Assembly: GCA_002399735.1 (NCBI GenBank) | Contig: DHEF01000012.1 | Span: forward strand, 101,699-165,698 | Origin: Chitinophagaceae bacterium UBA4857 | GTDB lineage: Bacteria > Bacteroidota > Bacteroidia > Chitinophagales > Chitinophagaceae | Length of the DNA stretch: 64,000 nucleotides | Direction: 5' to 3' | Shown: positions 41,177 to 49,607 of the stretch, piece by piece | How positions within the stretch are numbered: position 1 is the first letter of the stretch | How the letters are laid out: each line of letters starts with the position of its first letter | Made by a program: the position numbers and the translations under genes | The notes under the pieces: generated by a model | Database searches by the model: none | What the model was told of the DNA's origin: nothing | What the model saw: the letters and a program-made list of their open reading frames with translations, nothing else

Positions 41177-42677
41177 TGTTATTATAATAGGTTCGGGTAT
41201 TGGCGGGCTGGTATGTGCTAACATACTGGCACGCGAAGGCAAGCGTGTTTGCGTGTTAGAAAAAAACAAACAGTTTGGCGGTAACCTGCAAACCTTTGTA
41301 CGTGATAAACTTATTTTCGATTCCGGGGTACACTATGTTGGCGGTTTAGATAAAGGTCAAAACCTGTACAAAGTATTTACCTATCTGGGTATAATGGATC
41401 AGTTGCACCTGGAAAGAATTGATACGAATAGTTTTGACGGAATCATAGTAGGCGATGATGAAACAGTTTATCCGCAGGCACAAGGTCATGAAAATTTTAT
41501 CCAACAACTGTTGCAATATTTTCCGGAAGAAGAAACGGCATTACGCAGTTATTGCCAAAAGGTGAAAGAGAGTTGTGCCGCTTTCCCATTATACAATTTA
41601 CAAATAGATGGCACTCTGGAACAAAAAACCATTGCCAGCTCCATCAGTGCTAAACAAACCATAGAAGCCTTAACTGATGATAAAAAGTTACAGGCAGTAT
41701 TAGCGGGCAATAATATTTTATATGCCGGTGATGGCGCCGCAACACCCTTTCATGTACATGCTTTAATTATTAACAGTTATATAGAAAGCTCCTGGAAGTT
41801 TATACACGGAGGTTCGCAAATAGCCAAAGCGTTGGTAAAACAGTTGCGTTTATATGGCGGAGAAATTTTGCGTCACCAGAAAGTAACACAACTAATTAGT
41901 GAAGGCGATAATATTGCTTATGCAGAAACAAGTACCGGAGAAAAGTTTTATGCGCAGCAGTTTATATCAAACATAAGTCCGGTACATACTTTGCAAATGA
42001 CGGATAATCCGTTGCTGAAAAAAATATACCGCAACCGTATTAACAACCTGCCCAATACCGTATCGTCATTTTCTATCAATATTGTATTACATCCGCAAAC
42101 CCTGCCTTACCAAAGTAAAAACATTTACTATCATAAAGAGGGGTATTTATGGAGTGCTAATAGTTATACAGCGGAAGACTGGCCACTGTTGTATGGAGTA
42201 TTTTTTACGGCCAGTAATCAGTATCCGGGTTATGCTGAGTCGGTAACTATATTATCCAATATGCGGTATGAGGAAGTATTGCCCTGGGCCGATACTTTTA
42301 ATACTACTTTACAGGAAACAGAAAGAGGTGCCGACTACCTGGCATTTAAAGAACAAAAAGCACAACAGTTATTACAGCAGGTTTATAAAAAGTTTCCACA
42401 ATTAGAAGCCGCAATAAAAAAATACTATACCATAACGCCATTAACCTATCGTGATTATATAGGCAGTGCCGATGGTAATATGTATGGCTTTGCCAAAGAT
42501 TTTGAAAACCCATTAAAAACAACACTCAGCACTAAAACCGGCGTGCCTAATTTATTTTTAACCGGGCAGTACTTAAATATGCATGGCATTCTGGGGGCAA
42601 CACTTAGCGGCGTGTTAACCGCCATTACGGTTTCTGGTAATGATAGTATTATTGAGGAGATAAGGAATGCGGATTGA
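41166..42677 (+). CDS. FAD/NAD(P)-dependent oxidoreductase, phytoene-desaturase-like
   Basis: The 503-residue protein has an N-terminal dinucleotide-binding fold, IIGSGIGGLVCANILAREGKRVCVLEK (residues 5-31, quoted in part), followed by FGGNLQTF. A C-terminal FAD-contact segment, VPNLFLTGQYLNMHGILGATLSGVLTA (quoted in part), is of the CrtI/carotenoid isomerase type. Related enzymes desaturate or isomerise polyenes. The 11-base overlap with the trifunctional gene indicates translational coupling and a shared pathway. The substrate, perhaps an aryl-polyene or a lipid, is an inference. Confidence 0.87.
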   Translation: MNFDVIIIGSGIGGLVCANILAREGKRVCVLEKNKQFGGNLQTFVRDKLIFDSGVHYVGGLDKGQNLYKVFTYLGIMDQLHLERIDTNSFDGIIVGDDETVYPQAQGHENFIQQLLQYFPEEETALRSYCQKVKESCAAFPLYNLQIDGTLEQKTIASSISAKQTIEALTDDKKLQAVLAGNNILYAGDGAATPFHVHALIINSYIESSWKFIHGGSQIAKALVKQLRLYGGEILRHQKVTQLISEGDNIAYAETSTGEKFYAQQFISNISPVHTLQMTDNPLLKKIYRNRINNLPNTVSSFSINIVLHPQTLPYQSKNIYYHKEGYLWSANSYTAEDWPLLYGVFFTASNQYPGYAESVTILSNMRYEEVLPWADTFNTTLQETERGADYLAFKEQKAQQLLQQVYKKFPQLEAAIKKYYTITPLTYRDYIGSADGNMYGFAKDFENPLKTTLSTKTGVPNLFLTGQYLNMHGILGATLSGVLTAITVSGNDSIIEEIRNAD

Positions 42678-42728
42678 GTGTAGTATGATAGAAAATATTG
42701 TCACTAATCTAAACGTAAAACTAATAGT

Positions 42729-43100
42729 ATGAAATTTAGCGACTACCAGTGGCACGACGCAGTAATTAAAAACATAAATATTGACCGAAAAAATCCCGGA
42801 CACAATGATGTTATAATATTTGACATTGAATGGCCCGAAGAGAAAGGGAGCGTAAGGTTTGTATTTGAAGATGTCTATTGGGCAGAAATGAAGTTGAACT
42901 TTGGTATCATTGCCGACGAAAGCATTTTTGATGCGGCGGAATTAAACGATGACAACCAAGACGTAGTTAATTTTTATGCAAAATGGAATGGATTTATGGA
43001 CGAGGTAAAATTAAAAACCTACAAAATTGAATTAAACTCAACAGGTGGTGTAATAAAAATAATTGCAAAAAGCTTTAGAATAGAAGAATACAAAGACTAA
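42729..43100 (+). CDS. Hypothetical acidic protein
   Basis: The 123-residue soluble acidic protein starts MKFSDYQWHDAVIKNINIDR and has alternating beta segments (VIIFDIEWPE, SVRFVFEDVYWAEMKL, VIKIIAKSFRI). The look resembles small immunity-type or DUF-class proteins, but I cannot place it. It follows the oxidoreductase by 51 bases on the same strand; membership in that operon is uncertain. Confidence 0.6.
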   Translation: MKFSDYQWHDAVIKNINIDRKNPGHNDVIIFDIEWPEEKGSVRFVFEDVYWAEMKLNFGIIADESIFDAAELNDDNQDVVNFYAKWNGFMDEVKLKTYKIELNSTGGVIKIIAKSFRIEEYKD

Positions 43101-43129
43101 CTCTTTTTAAAACCACCCCCTCCCTTCTC

Positions 43130-43220
43130 ATGTAAAAAAGTAGGAAAACCTACCCAATGCCCAATAGCATTACCGAACGATGCAGTGAGTGACACAACCG
43201 AAGCTCAATCAAGGGAGGAC
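43130..43220 (-). repeat. Dispersed intergenic repeat, copy K
   Basis: Reverse-oriented: CCCAATGCCCAATAGCATTA, then GATGCAGTGAGTGACACAAC, then AGCTCAATCAAGGG. The second motif is identical to copy I. A stub, TTGATAGTAGCACCACAGCC, follows near 43281. Confidence 0.7.
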
Positions 43221-43312
43221 GCTGGTAACAAAAAAACATTAAGCTTACTTAGACTTTAAAGCCCCTTTAGGGGTTTGGGGTTGATAGTAGCACCACAGCC
43301 GACCCCCAAAAA

Positions 43313-44170
43313 TTACAATAACTTCTTCGCCTCCGCCTCAATCACTTTTGCAAAATGTTCATGTTCTAAACCATGAATCCGTTGTGCCAGCGTTTCCGGT
43401 GTATCGCTGGGCAAAACCGGACAAGTAGCTTGTAAAATATGAGCGCCGTGGTCATATTGTTCATCAACGTAATGGATGGTAATACCGCTTTCGGTTTCGG
43501 CGTCAGCAATAACAGCTGTATGCACAAAATTGCCATACATACCCTTGCCGCCATATTTTGGCAATAATGCCGGGTGAATATTTATAATCCGGTTAGGATA
43601 CGCTTTTATCAAGTTTTCTGGTATTTTCCATAAAAAACCGGCTAAAACAACAAGATTTATCTCTTTTTTACGTAAAAAAGGCAAATAATTATCACCACGG
43701 AAAAACTGCTCCTTCTCAATAGTAAAACTTTCCACGCCATGTTTCGCCGCAACGGCAAATGCACCGGCGCCCGGTTTGTTACAACCTAGTAAAACCACTT
43801 TTATTTGAGCATTTTGGCTAAAATGTGCCATAATTTTATCGGCATTGCTTCCGGCGCCACTGGCAAAAACAGCAATTTTTACCTGCTTTTTACCCTTTCC
43901 GGCCATTCTTTGCCCCATTTTTTTCAAATAACGGGTAAAAAAACCAAATTGACCAAAAACCACACTAACCGCCAAAACACATAATGGCCAAACCAGCGTA
44001 ACCACCAAAACATATACAATTACCCATAAAAAGCGGTTTTCAATCGTCAGCCAGTTCATTACCGTTTTACCAATAAGTCCGCTTAAGCTGCCGCCAATAG
44101 CAAACGTGCATAAAATAAGTACAACTTGCCATCCGGTTACTTTCCATTTTTGCTGCAGGCGGTCCAACAT
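43313..44170 (-). CDS. purN: DUF6787 membrane domain fused to phosphoribosylglycinamide formyltransferase
   Basis: Residues 1-88 form a DUF6787-like domain with two or three membrane helices (GWQVVLILCTFAIGGSLSGLIG; FLWVIVYVLVVTLVWPLCVLAVSVVFGQF, both quoted in part). Residues 95-285 are PurN: KIAVFASGAGSNADKI, the catalytic NxHPxLLPKYGG block (IINIHPALLPKYGGKG, with its Asn and His) and SGITIHYVDEQYDHG with the Asp. PurN uses 10-formyl-THF to formylate GAR in purine synthesis and is normally cytosolic. The frame is continuous. An internal ATG at 43906 (MAGKGKKQVKI) could also yield free PurN. Confidence 0.88.
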   Translation of the reverse strand: MLDRLQQKWKVTGWQVVLILCTFAIGGSLSGLIGKTVMNWLTIENRFLWVIVYVLVVTLVWPLCVLAVSVVFGQFGFFTRYLKKMGQRMAGKGKKQVKIAVFASGAGSNADKIMAHFSQNAQIKVVLLGCNKPGAGAFAVAAKHGVESFTIEKEQFFRGDNYLPFLRKKEINLVVLAGFLWKIPENLIKAYPNRIINIHPALLPKYGGKGMYGNFVHTAVIADAETESGITIHYVDEQYDHGAHILQATCPVLPSDTPETLAQRIHGLEHEHFAKVIEAEAKKLL

Positions 44171-44675
44171 GCTTATCAGTTTAATTTACTTGCCATTAAA
44201 TAGGTGGCGCAAAACTATCATATATATATTATATCGGGCTATTATTTGGCTAATTCAATTTTTTTTCGGGCTGCCGGCCGGCAAGTGCTTTTAGGTAAAA
44301 CTTATTTTTTTTCGGCCGTCACCGGGCTATTCGCTGCTACTCCGGCACACCCCCTAACCCCCTAAAAGGGGGAACCGCCCTACACAAACCCTCACCGGGG
44401 TATCCGCTGCTATCCCTGCCCCAAAACCCTCATACCCAAATTATCTCAACTGTCTCAAAAACCGATTAACCATCAACCATTAACTATTAACTAATCCTCA
44501 TTTTGTCATACAATTGTCGGCTGGCGAAAGTTGTTCCCAATTGCAGAAACAGTGACTTTTTGATGACAAACATTTTTGAAGACCCCGTTTTTTGGCCCCT
44601 AAATACGCTGAAAAGCAATACAGTAGCGGGTTTAAAAAAATTTAAAAATGTTGTTCTTTTGTTAACTTCAAGGCT
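44171..44675. other. Gene-free spacer upstream of the respiratory operon
   Basis: No convincing gene. It has two related GC-rich stretches (CACCGGGCTATTCGCTGCTA near 44319 and CACCGGGGTATCCGCTGCTA near 44391) and CCCCCTAACCCCCTAAAAGGGGG near 44350 (quoted in part, a small hairpin). The promoter of the act operon is at its right end. Confidence 0.55.
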
Positions 44676-44683
44676 TATTTTTG
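44651..44683 (+). promoter_or_regulatory. Promoter of the act-cox respiratory operon
   Basis: TTG at 44651-44653, 22 bases, then TATTTTTG at 44676-44683, an exact TAnnTTTG. It lies 46 bases before the actA ATG. Confidence 0.55.
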
Positions 44684-44729
44684 CACCCAATTAGAGCTTT
44701 TTATCCACATTTTTTGATCAAATGCGAAT

Positions 44730-46001
44730 ATGACTCCGAGTAAGCCAATAATTCAACGAATAGCGCTGGTTTTTTTCACTTTTTTAGTGTTCTCCATAGC
44801 GAATGTAAATGCCCAGGATGGTAAGGCATTGTTTATGTCCAAGTGTGCTACCTGTCACGCAGGCGATATGAAAAGTAATAGCACGGGCCCTGCCTTAGGC
44901 GGTGTACGTGAACGCTGGAACGACGAAGGAAAACTGCACGAGTGGATTAAAGACAACGTAGCCCTTACAAAGTCTGGTTATCCGATGGCTGTAGAAATTT
45001 CAAAATTTTCTACTACTACCATGGATTTATTTCCATCTATGCCAGATGCAGACATTACTGCCATTTTAGACTATGTTGATCTGAAATTTAACGAAGTACC
45101 AAAAGTTGCCGAAGGTGGTGGTGGAGGTACCGGTGGTGGTAACGACGGTCAAAATGCGGTAATTTTTGGTGTTATATCATTAATACTGGCTTTAATAGCC
45201 TTTATATTAATGTATGTAAACAGCAACCTTAAAAAATTATCTGACGATACTGAAGGCATCGAACGTCCAGAACCTTCACCTTTCTACCGTAACAAGGTTT
45301 ACATCGCCATTTTTGCCGTATTAATGTTTGTGGTAGGCGGTTTCTTTGTAACAAAAGGTATGATTGGTTTAAACCGTCAGCAAGGTTACGAGCCAGAGCA
45401 ACCTATTTTCTACTCACACAAAGTACACGCAGGTATTAACCAGATAAGTTGTTTGTATTGCCATGGTAATGCATGGGAAAGTAAAACAGCCGCTATTCCT
45501 TCGGTTAACGTGTGTATGAACTGTCATAAAACTATTCAGTCTTACGAAAAAGGTCCTGAACTGTTTGATAAAAACGGTAACAAAGTAAACGGCACTGCCG
45601 AGATTGCTAAGTTATACGAGTACGCAGGTTTCGATCCTAAAAACCCTGATGCTTGGGATCCTTCAAAAGCAAAACCAATCGAGTGGGTTAAAATTCATAA
45701 CATGCCCGACCACGTTTACTTTAACCATAGCCAGCACGTACGTGTAGGTAATGTACAGTGTCAAACCTGTCATGGTGAAATTAACGAGATGGATGTGGTA
45801 AAACAGGTATCTGAGTTAAGCATGGGCTGGTGTGTAAACTGTCACCGCGAAACAAAAGTTAACTTTAACTATACCGATAGTACCGGTAACCAATACTATA
45901 GCATTTACGAAAAATTCCATAACGATATTAAGTCTGGTAAAATGGATAGCGTAACCGTTAAAGACATCGGTGGTTTAGAGTGTCAGAAATGTCACTACTA
46001 A
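44730..46001 (+). CDS. actA: Alternative complex III multihaem cytochrome c subunit ActA
   Basis: The 423-residue protein starts with a signal sequence. It then has a monohaem cytochrome c domain (CATCH at 39-43), a membrane helix (about 147-167), a second near 190-212, and a c7/c3-like multihaem region with CLYCH, CMNCH, CQTCH, CVNCH and a last CQKCH three residues from the end. Six CxxCH sites in total. ActA takes electrons from the ActB iron-sulfur clusters and faces the periplasm. It is the first gene of the operon, with a promoter 46 bases ahead, and actB starts 79 bases after it. Confidence 0.92.
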   Translation: MTPSKPIIQRIALVFFTFLVFSIANVNAQDGKALFMSKCATCHAGDMKSNSTGPALGGVRERWNDEGKLHEWIKDNVALTKSGYPMAVEISKFSTTTMDLFPSMPDADITAILDYVDLKFNEVPKVAEGGGGGTGGGNDGQNAVIFGVISLILALIAFILMYVNSNLKKLSDDTEGIERPEPSPFYRNKVYIAIFAVLMFVVGGFFVTKGMIGLNRQQGYEPEQPIFYSHKVHAGINQISCLYCHGNAWESKTAAIPSVNVCMNCHKTIQSYEKGPELFDKNGNKVNGTAEIAKLYEYAGFDPKNPDAWDPSKAKPIEWVKIHNMPDHVYFNHSQHVRVGNVQCQTCHGEINEMDVVKQVSELSMGWCVNCHRETKVNFNYTDSTGNQYYSIYEKFHNDIKSGKMDSVTVKDIGGLECQKCHY

Positions 46002-46080
46002 TAGTGACATAGTAACGGTGTTGCTAAGTGAAAAAGCAGGTGAAAATTTCAAATTGATTAATTTTTCAAATTAAGAATAA

Positions 46081-49000
46081 ATGAGCCAAAACAAATACTG
46101 GCAAAGTTTTGCAGAGGTTAACGATCCGGAAAACTTTAAAACACGAAACGCAGACGAGTTTCGTGAGGAGCTTCCGTTTGAGGATGAAGGCAAAGGAATT
46201 TTAGACGCCAAAGCCCCTCGTCGTGACTTTTTAAAATACCTTGGTTTTAGTACTGCAGCTGCTAGTTTAGCGGCAAGCTGTACAACACCGGTACGTAAAG
46301 CGGTACCTTTTGCCAGCAAACCTGAAAATATTGTTCCGGGCGAAGCAAAATACTACGCCACCACTTTTATTCAGGATGGTGATGTGGTTCCTGTATTGGC
46401 TCGTGTACGTGACGGCCGTCCTATTTTAATTGAGGGCAACGAGCTTTCTTTTGTAAAAGGATGTACTACTGCACGTATTCAGGCTTCTATTTTGGATCTG
46501 TACGATAAAAACAGAATAACCCACCCTAAACAAAGAACCGGTAACGACTTAAAAGAAATTCCAACTTTTGAAGCGTTAGACCAGGAAGTAATAGCTGCTA
46601 TTAAAGCTGCCGGCGGATCGGTAGTTTTATTAACCAGCACCGTAAACTCACCTTCTGCTTTACAGGCAATTGCCGATTTTAAAGCAGTTTACCCCAACTT
46701 TAAACACGTTCAGTACGATGCGGTATCTTATACCGGTATGTTACTGGCCAACGAAGCAAGTTTTGGACGTAAAGCCATCCCGGCTTACCGTTTTGAAAAT
46801 GCTAAAAAAGTAGTGGTAAGTATTGGTGCCGACTTTTTAGGAACATGGTTAAGCCCTGTAGAATACCAGCATGGTTATGCGTTGAACAGAAAAATCAACG
46901 AAGACAAACCGGAAATGAGCAAACACTACCAGTTTGAAAGCTTTTTAAGCATGACTGGTGCAAATGCTGACGAAAGATTTAACCACCGTCCATCTGAAAC
47001 AGGTGCTGTGGTATTAGCCTTAGCAGCAGCAGTTGGTGTGGACGGTATTTCGGCTCCAAAACAGTTCGGAAGTCCTAAACTAAATGAAGGTATTGCTAAA
47101 GTAGCAAAAGACCTTTTAGCCCATAAAGGCCAAAGCTTAGTAGTAGCCGGCAGCAACGATATAAACGTACAGTTAATCGTTAATGCCATTAACCAGGCTA
47201 TCGGTGCTTATGGTACTACCATCGACTGGTCGGCTCCCGTTAACTACCGTCAGGGTGTTGATAAAGACTTTGCCGATTTATTAAATGAATTACAAGGCGG
47301 AAGCGTAGGTACTTTATTAATACAAGGCGCTAACCCTTATTACACCTGGCCTGATACGGCTAAAGTGAAAGCAGCTTTTGAAAAAGCAAAACTGCGTATT
47401 TCGTTTAACGAAAAATTGGACGAAACATCACAATTGTGTAACTACCTGGTGCCTACACATCATTATCTGGAAAGCTGGGGTGATGCAGAGGCTACTGCAG
47501 GAAGCATCGGTTTTGTACAACCTACTATTTACCCGTTATTTAAAACCCGCCAATGGACAGAAAGCCTGTTACGCTGGGCCGGTAAAACAGAATTATTTGA
47601 AGATTACTTCCGTAATTTCTGGATTAATAAACTGGGTGGTTTAGATGCGTATAACACAGCCTTACAAAATGGTGTTTGGACAACTGCTCCTGGCGCAATC
47701 AGCGGAGGATCGTACAGCGGTAGTGCTACTGCCAACGCAGTAAGTGCTATTGCAGCCAAACCAATTTCAAATAAAAAAGAAGTAGTTGTTTACCAGAGTA
47801 ATGCAATGGGCTCGGGTTCTCACCCTGCTAACCCCTGGTTACAGGAGTTACCGGACCCTATTACAAAAATTACCTGGGACAACTATGCTATGATATCGGT
47901 AACTACTGCCGATGAATTAAAAATTAATTACAAAAGCAACGACTACGAATACTATCCGCAAAAACCGGTTATTAAGGTAAAAGTGGCTGGTAAAGAGTTG
48001 GAGCTGCCAAGTATTGTTGTACCGGGTATGGATGCTAATACCATTGCAGTAGCAGTTGGTTATGGCCGTACCGAAACATTGGGTAGTACCTATGTTGACA
48101 ATGCCAGAAAAGATAAAAAAGTAGGTGTTGACGTTTACCCGCTTTCTTCTTTTAACGGTACAAGTGTTGATCTGTATGCCGTTGATGCTGAGTTTGAAAA
48201 TACCGGCAGCAAATTTAAACTGGCCCAAACGCAAATTCACAACAGCCACGAAGATCGTATTGACGTAGTGCGTGAAACTTCTTTAGCCAGCTTTTTACAG
48301 GACAAAACTGAATTTAAAGATTACAGACAAAACTTATACGACACTTATAGCGGTAAGGAAAATGCAACACGTGAGGACTATGCCAAAGAAGGTACACCTT
48401 ACGGACAGCACGACCAGCCGGGTATTAAATGGGGTATGAGTATTGACATGAACGCCTGCTTTGGCTGCGGTGCTTGTGTTATTGCCTGTCATGCCGAAAA
48501 TAACGTACCGGTTGTAGGTAAAAGCGAAGTATTGCGTTACCATGATATGCATTGGTTACGTATTGACCGTTACTATGTTTCTGACGAAAAAGATCCGAAC
48601 GAATTAAAAGGTGTGGTTTTCCAGCCTATGATGTGTCAGCATTGCGACAACGCTCCTTGTGAGAATGTATGTCCGGTAGCTGCTACCAACCATAGCGCCG
48701 AAGGCTTAAACCAAATGACTTATAACCGTTGTATTGGTACTCGTTATTGCGCTAACAACTGTCCTTACAAAGTTCGTCGCTTTAACTGGTCTGACTACAC
48801 TGGTGCTGATAGCTTTGCAAACAACCAGGATCAAACAGTGGTGGGTAAATTAGACCCGGCTGTTTTCCACATGAACGACGACTTAACCCGCATGGTATTA
48901 AACCCGGATGTTACTGTACGTTCAAGAGGTGTGATTGAGAAATGTTCTTTCTGTGTACAACGTTTACAAGCAGCTAAATTAGATGCTAAGAAAGAAGGTT

Positions 49001-49311
49001 CTCCATTAAAAGACAAACACCTGAAACTGGCTTGTACAAGTGCTTGTGCGGCTGATGCCATGGTATTTGGTAATGTACACGACCCGGAAAGTGCTATTAG
49101 CATAGAGCGTAAAAACAATCCGCTACGTACTTTCTATGTATTAGAGCAAATACACGTTATGCCTAATGTTAGCTACTTGGCTAAAATTAGAAATACCGAC
49201 GAAATTATACCTCGCAAAGGACATGGCCCGGCCAAAAAAGATGGCGAAGGACATGGTGATGGCCATGGTACATTACCGGCTACACAACCTGCAGCGGCAG
49301 AACATCATTAA
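46081..49311 (+). CDS. actB: Alternative complex III iron-sulfur subunit ActB (TAT-variant molybdopterin-oxidoreductase-like)
   Basis: The 1076-residue protein has an extended Tat signal: about 45 residues precede RRDFLKYLGF (47-56), then hydrophobics to LAASC67. The large middle (about 75-750) resembles the molybdopterin oxidoreductase fold but in this family binds no molybdenum. The C-terminal ferredoxin part (about 785-1030) has CFGCGACVIACH, CQHCDNAPCENVCP, CIGTRYCANNCPYK, CSFCVQR and CTSACAADA, enough for four clusters. It is a His/Gly-rich tail-bearing peripheral subunit facing the periplasm that relays quinol electrons to ActA. Confidence 0.94.
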   Translation: MSQNKYWQSFAEVNDPENFKTRNADEFREELPFEDEGKGILDAKAPRRDFLKYLGFSTAAASLAASCTTPVRKAVPFASKPENIVPGEAKYYATTFIQDGDVVPVLARVRDGRPILIEGNELSFVKGCTTARIQASILDLYDKNRITHPKQRTGNDLKEIPTFEALDQEVIAAIKAAGGSVVLLTSTVNSPSALQAIADFKAVYPNFKHVQYDAVSYTGMLLANEASFGRKAIPAYRFENAKKVVVSIGADFLGTWLSPVEYQHGYALNRKINEDKPEMSKHYQFESFLSMTGANADERFNHRPSETGAVVLALAAAVGVDGISAPKQFGSPKLNEGIAKVAKDLLAHKGQSLVVAGSNDINVQLIVNAINQAIGAYGTTIDWSAPVNYRQGVDKDFADLLNELQGGSVGTLLIQGANPYYTWPDTAKVKAAFEKAKLRISFNEKLDETSQLCNYLVPTHHYLESWGDAEATAGSIGFVQPTIYPLFKTRQWTESLLRWAGKTELFEDYFRNFWINKLGGLDAYNTALQNGVWTTAPGAISGGSYSGSATANAVSAIAAKPISNKKEVVVYQSNAMGSGSHPANPWLQELPDPITKITWDNYAMISVTTADELKINYKSNDYEYYPQKPVIKVKVAGKELELPSIVVPGMDANTIAVAVGYGRTETLGSTYVDNARKDKKVGVDVYPLSSFNGTSVDLYAVDAEFENTGSKFKLAQTQIHNSHEDRIDVVRETSLASFLQDKTEFKDYRQNLYDTYSGKENATREDYAKEGTPYGQHDQPGIKWGMSIDMNACFGCGACVIACHAENNVPVVGKSEVLRYHDMHWLRIDRYYVSDEKDPNELKGVVFQPMMCQHCDNAPCENVCPVAATNHSAEGLNQMTYNRCIGTRYCANNCPYKVRRFNWSDYTGADSFANNQDQTVVGKLDPAVFHMNDDLTRMVLNPDVTVRSRGVIEKCSFCVQRLQAAKLDAKKEGSPLKDKHLKLACTSACAADAMVFGNVHDPESAISIERKNNPLRTFYVLEQIHVMPNVSYLAKIRNTDEIIPRKGHGPAKKDGEGHGDGHGTLPATQPAAAEHH

Positions 49312-49404
49312 TAGTTGCAGCAGTAATGCTGCCACTATTAGTGGTTAACTTAAATTAGTTCTTTGTTTTTTTGTTGATTGTTTTGTTTTTGTAATACGGC
49401 ACTT

Positions 49405-49520
49405 ACCCCCTATTGGTTGCAGGCAAAAAAAGAGAAACTTACACAATGCTGAATAGAATTGATGCAGTACAAGTGAGTGACACAACAGGCGATGATAGTA
49501 GTAATGCTGCCGGTATAAAA
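49405..49520 (-). repeat. Dispersed intergenic repeat, copy J
   Basis: Reverse-oriented: AATGCTGAATAGAATTGATG, AGTGAGTGACACAACAGGCG, ATGATAGTAGTAATGCTGCC. It fills most of the 296-base actB-actC gap. Confidence 0.75.
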
Positions 49521-49607
49521 ATTAAGAACAACAGAAAAGAAAAAAAGTTTAAACCAATACTGGTTTGCTTATAGAAATTTGATTATTAGATTTTTTTATA
49601 AATAATT

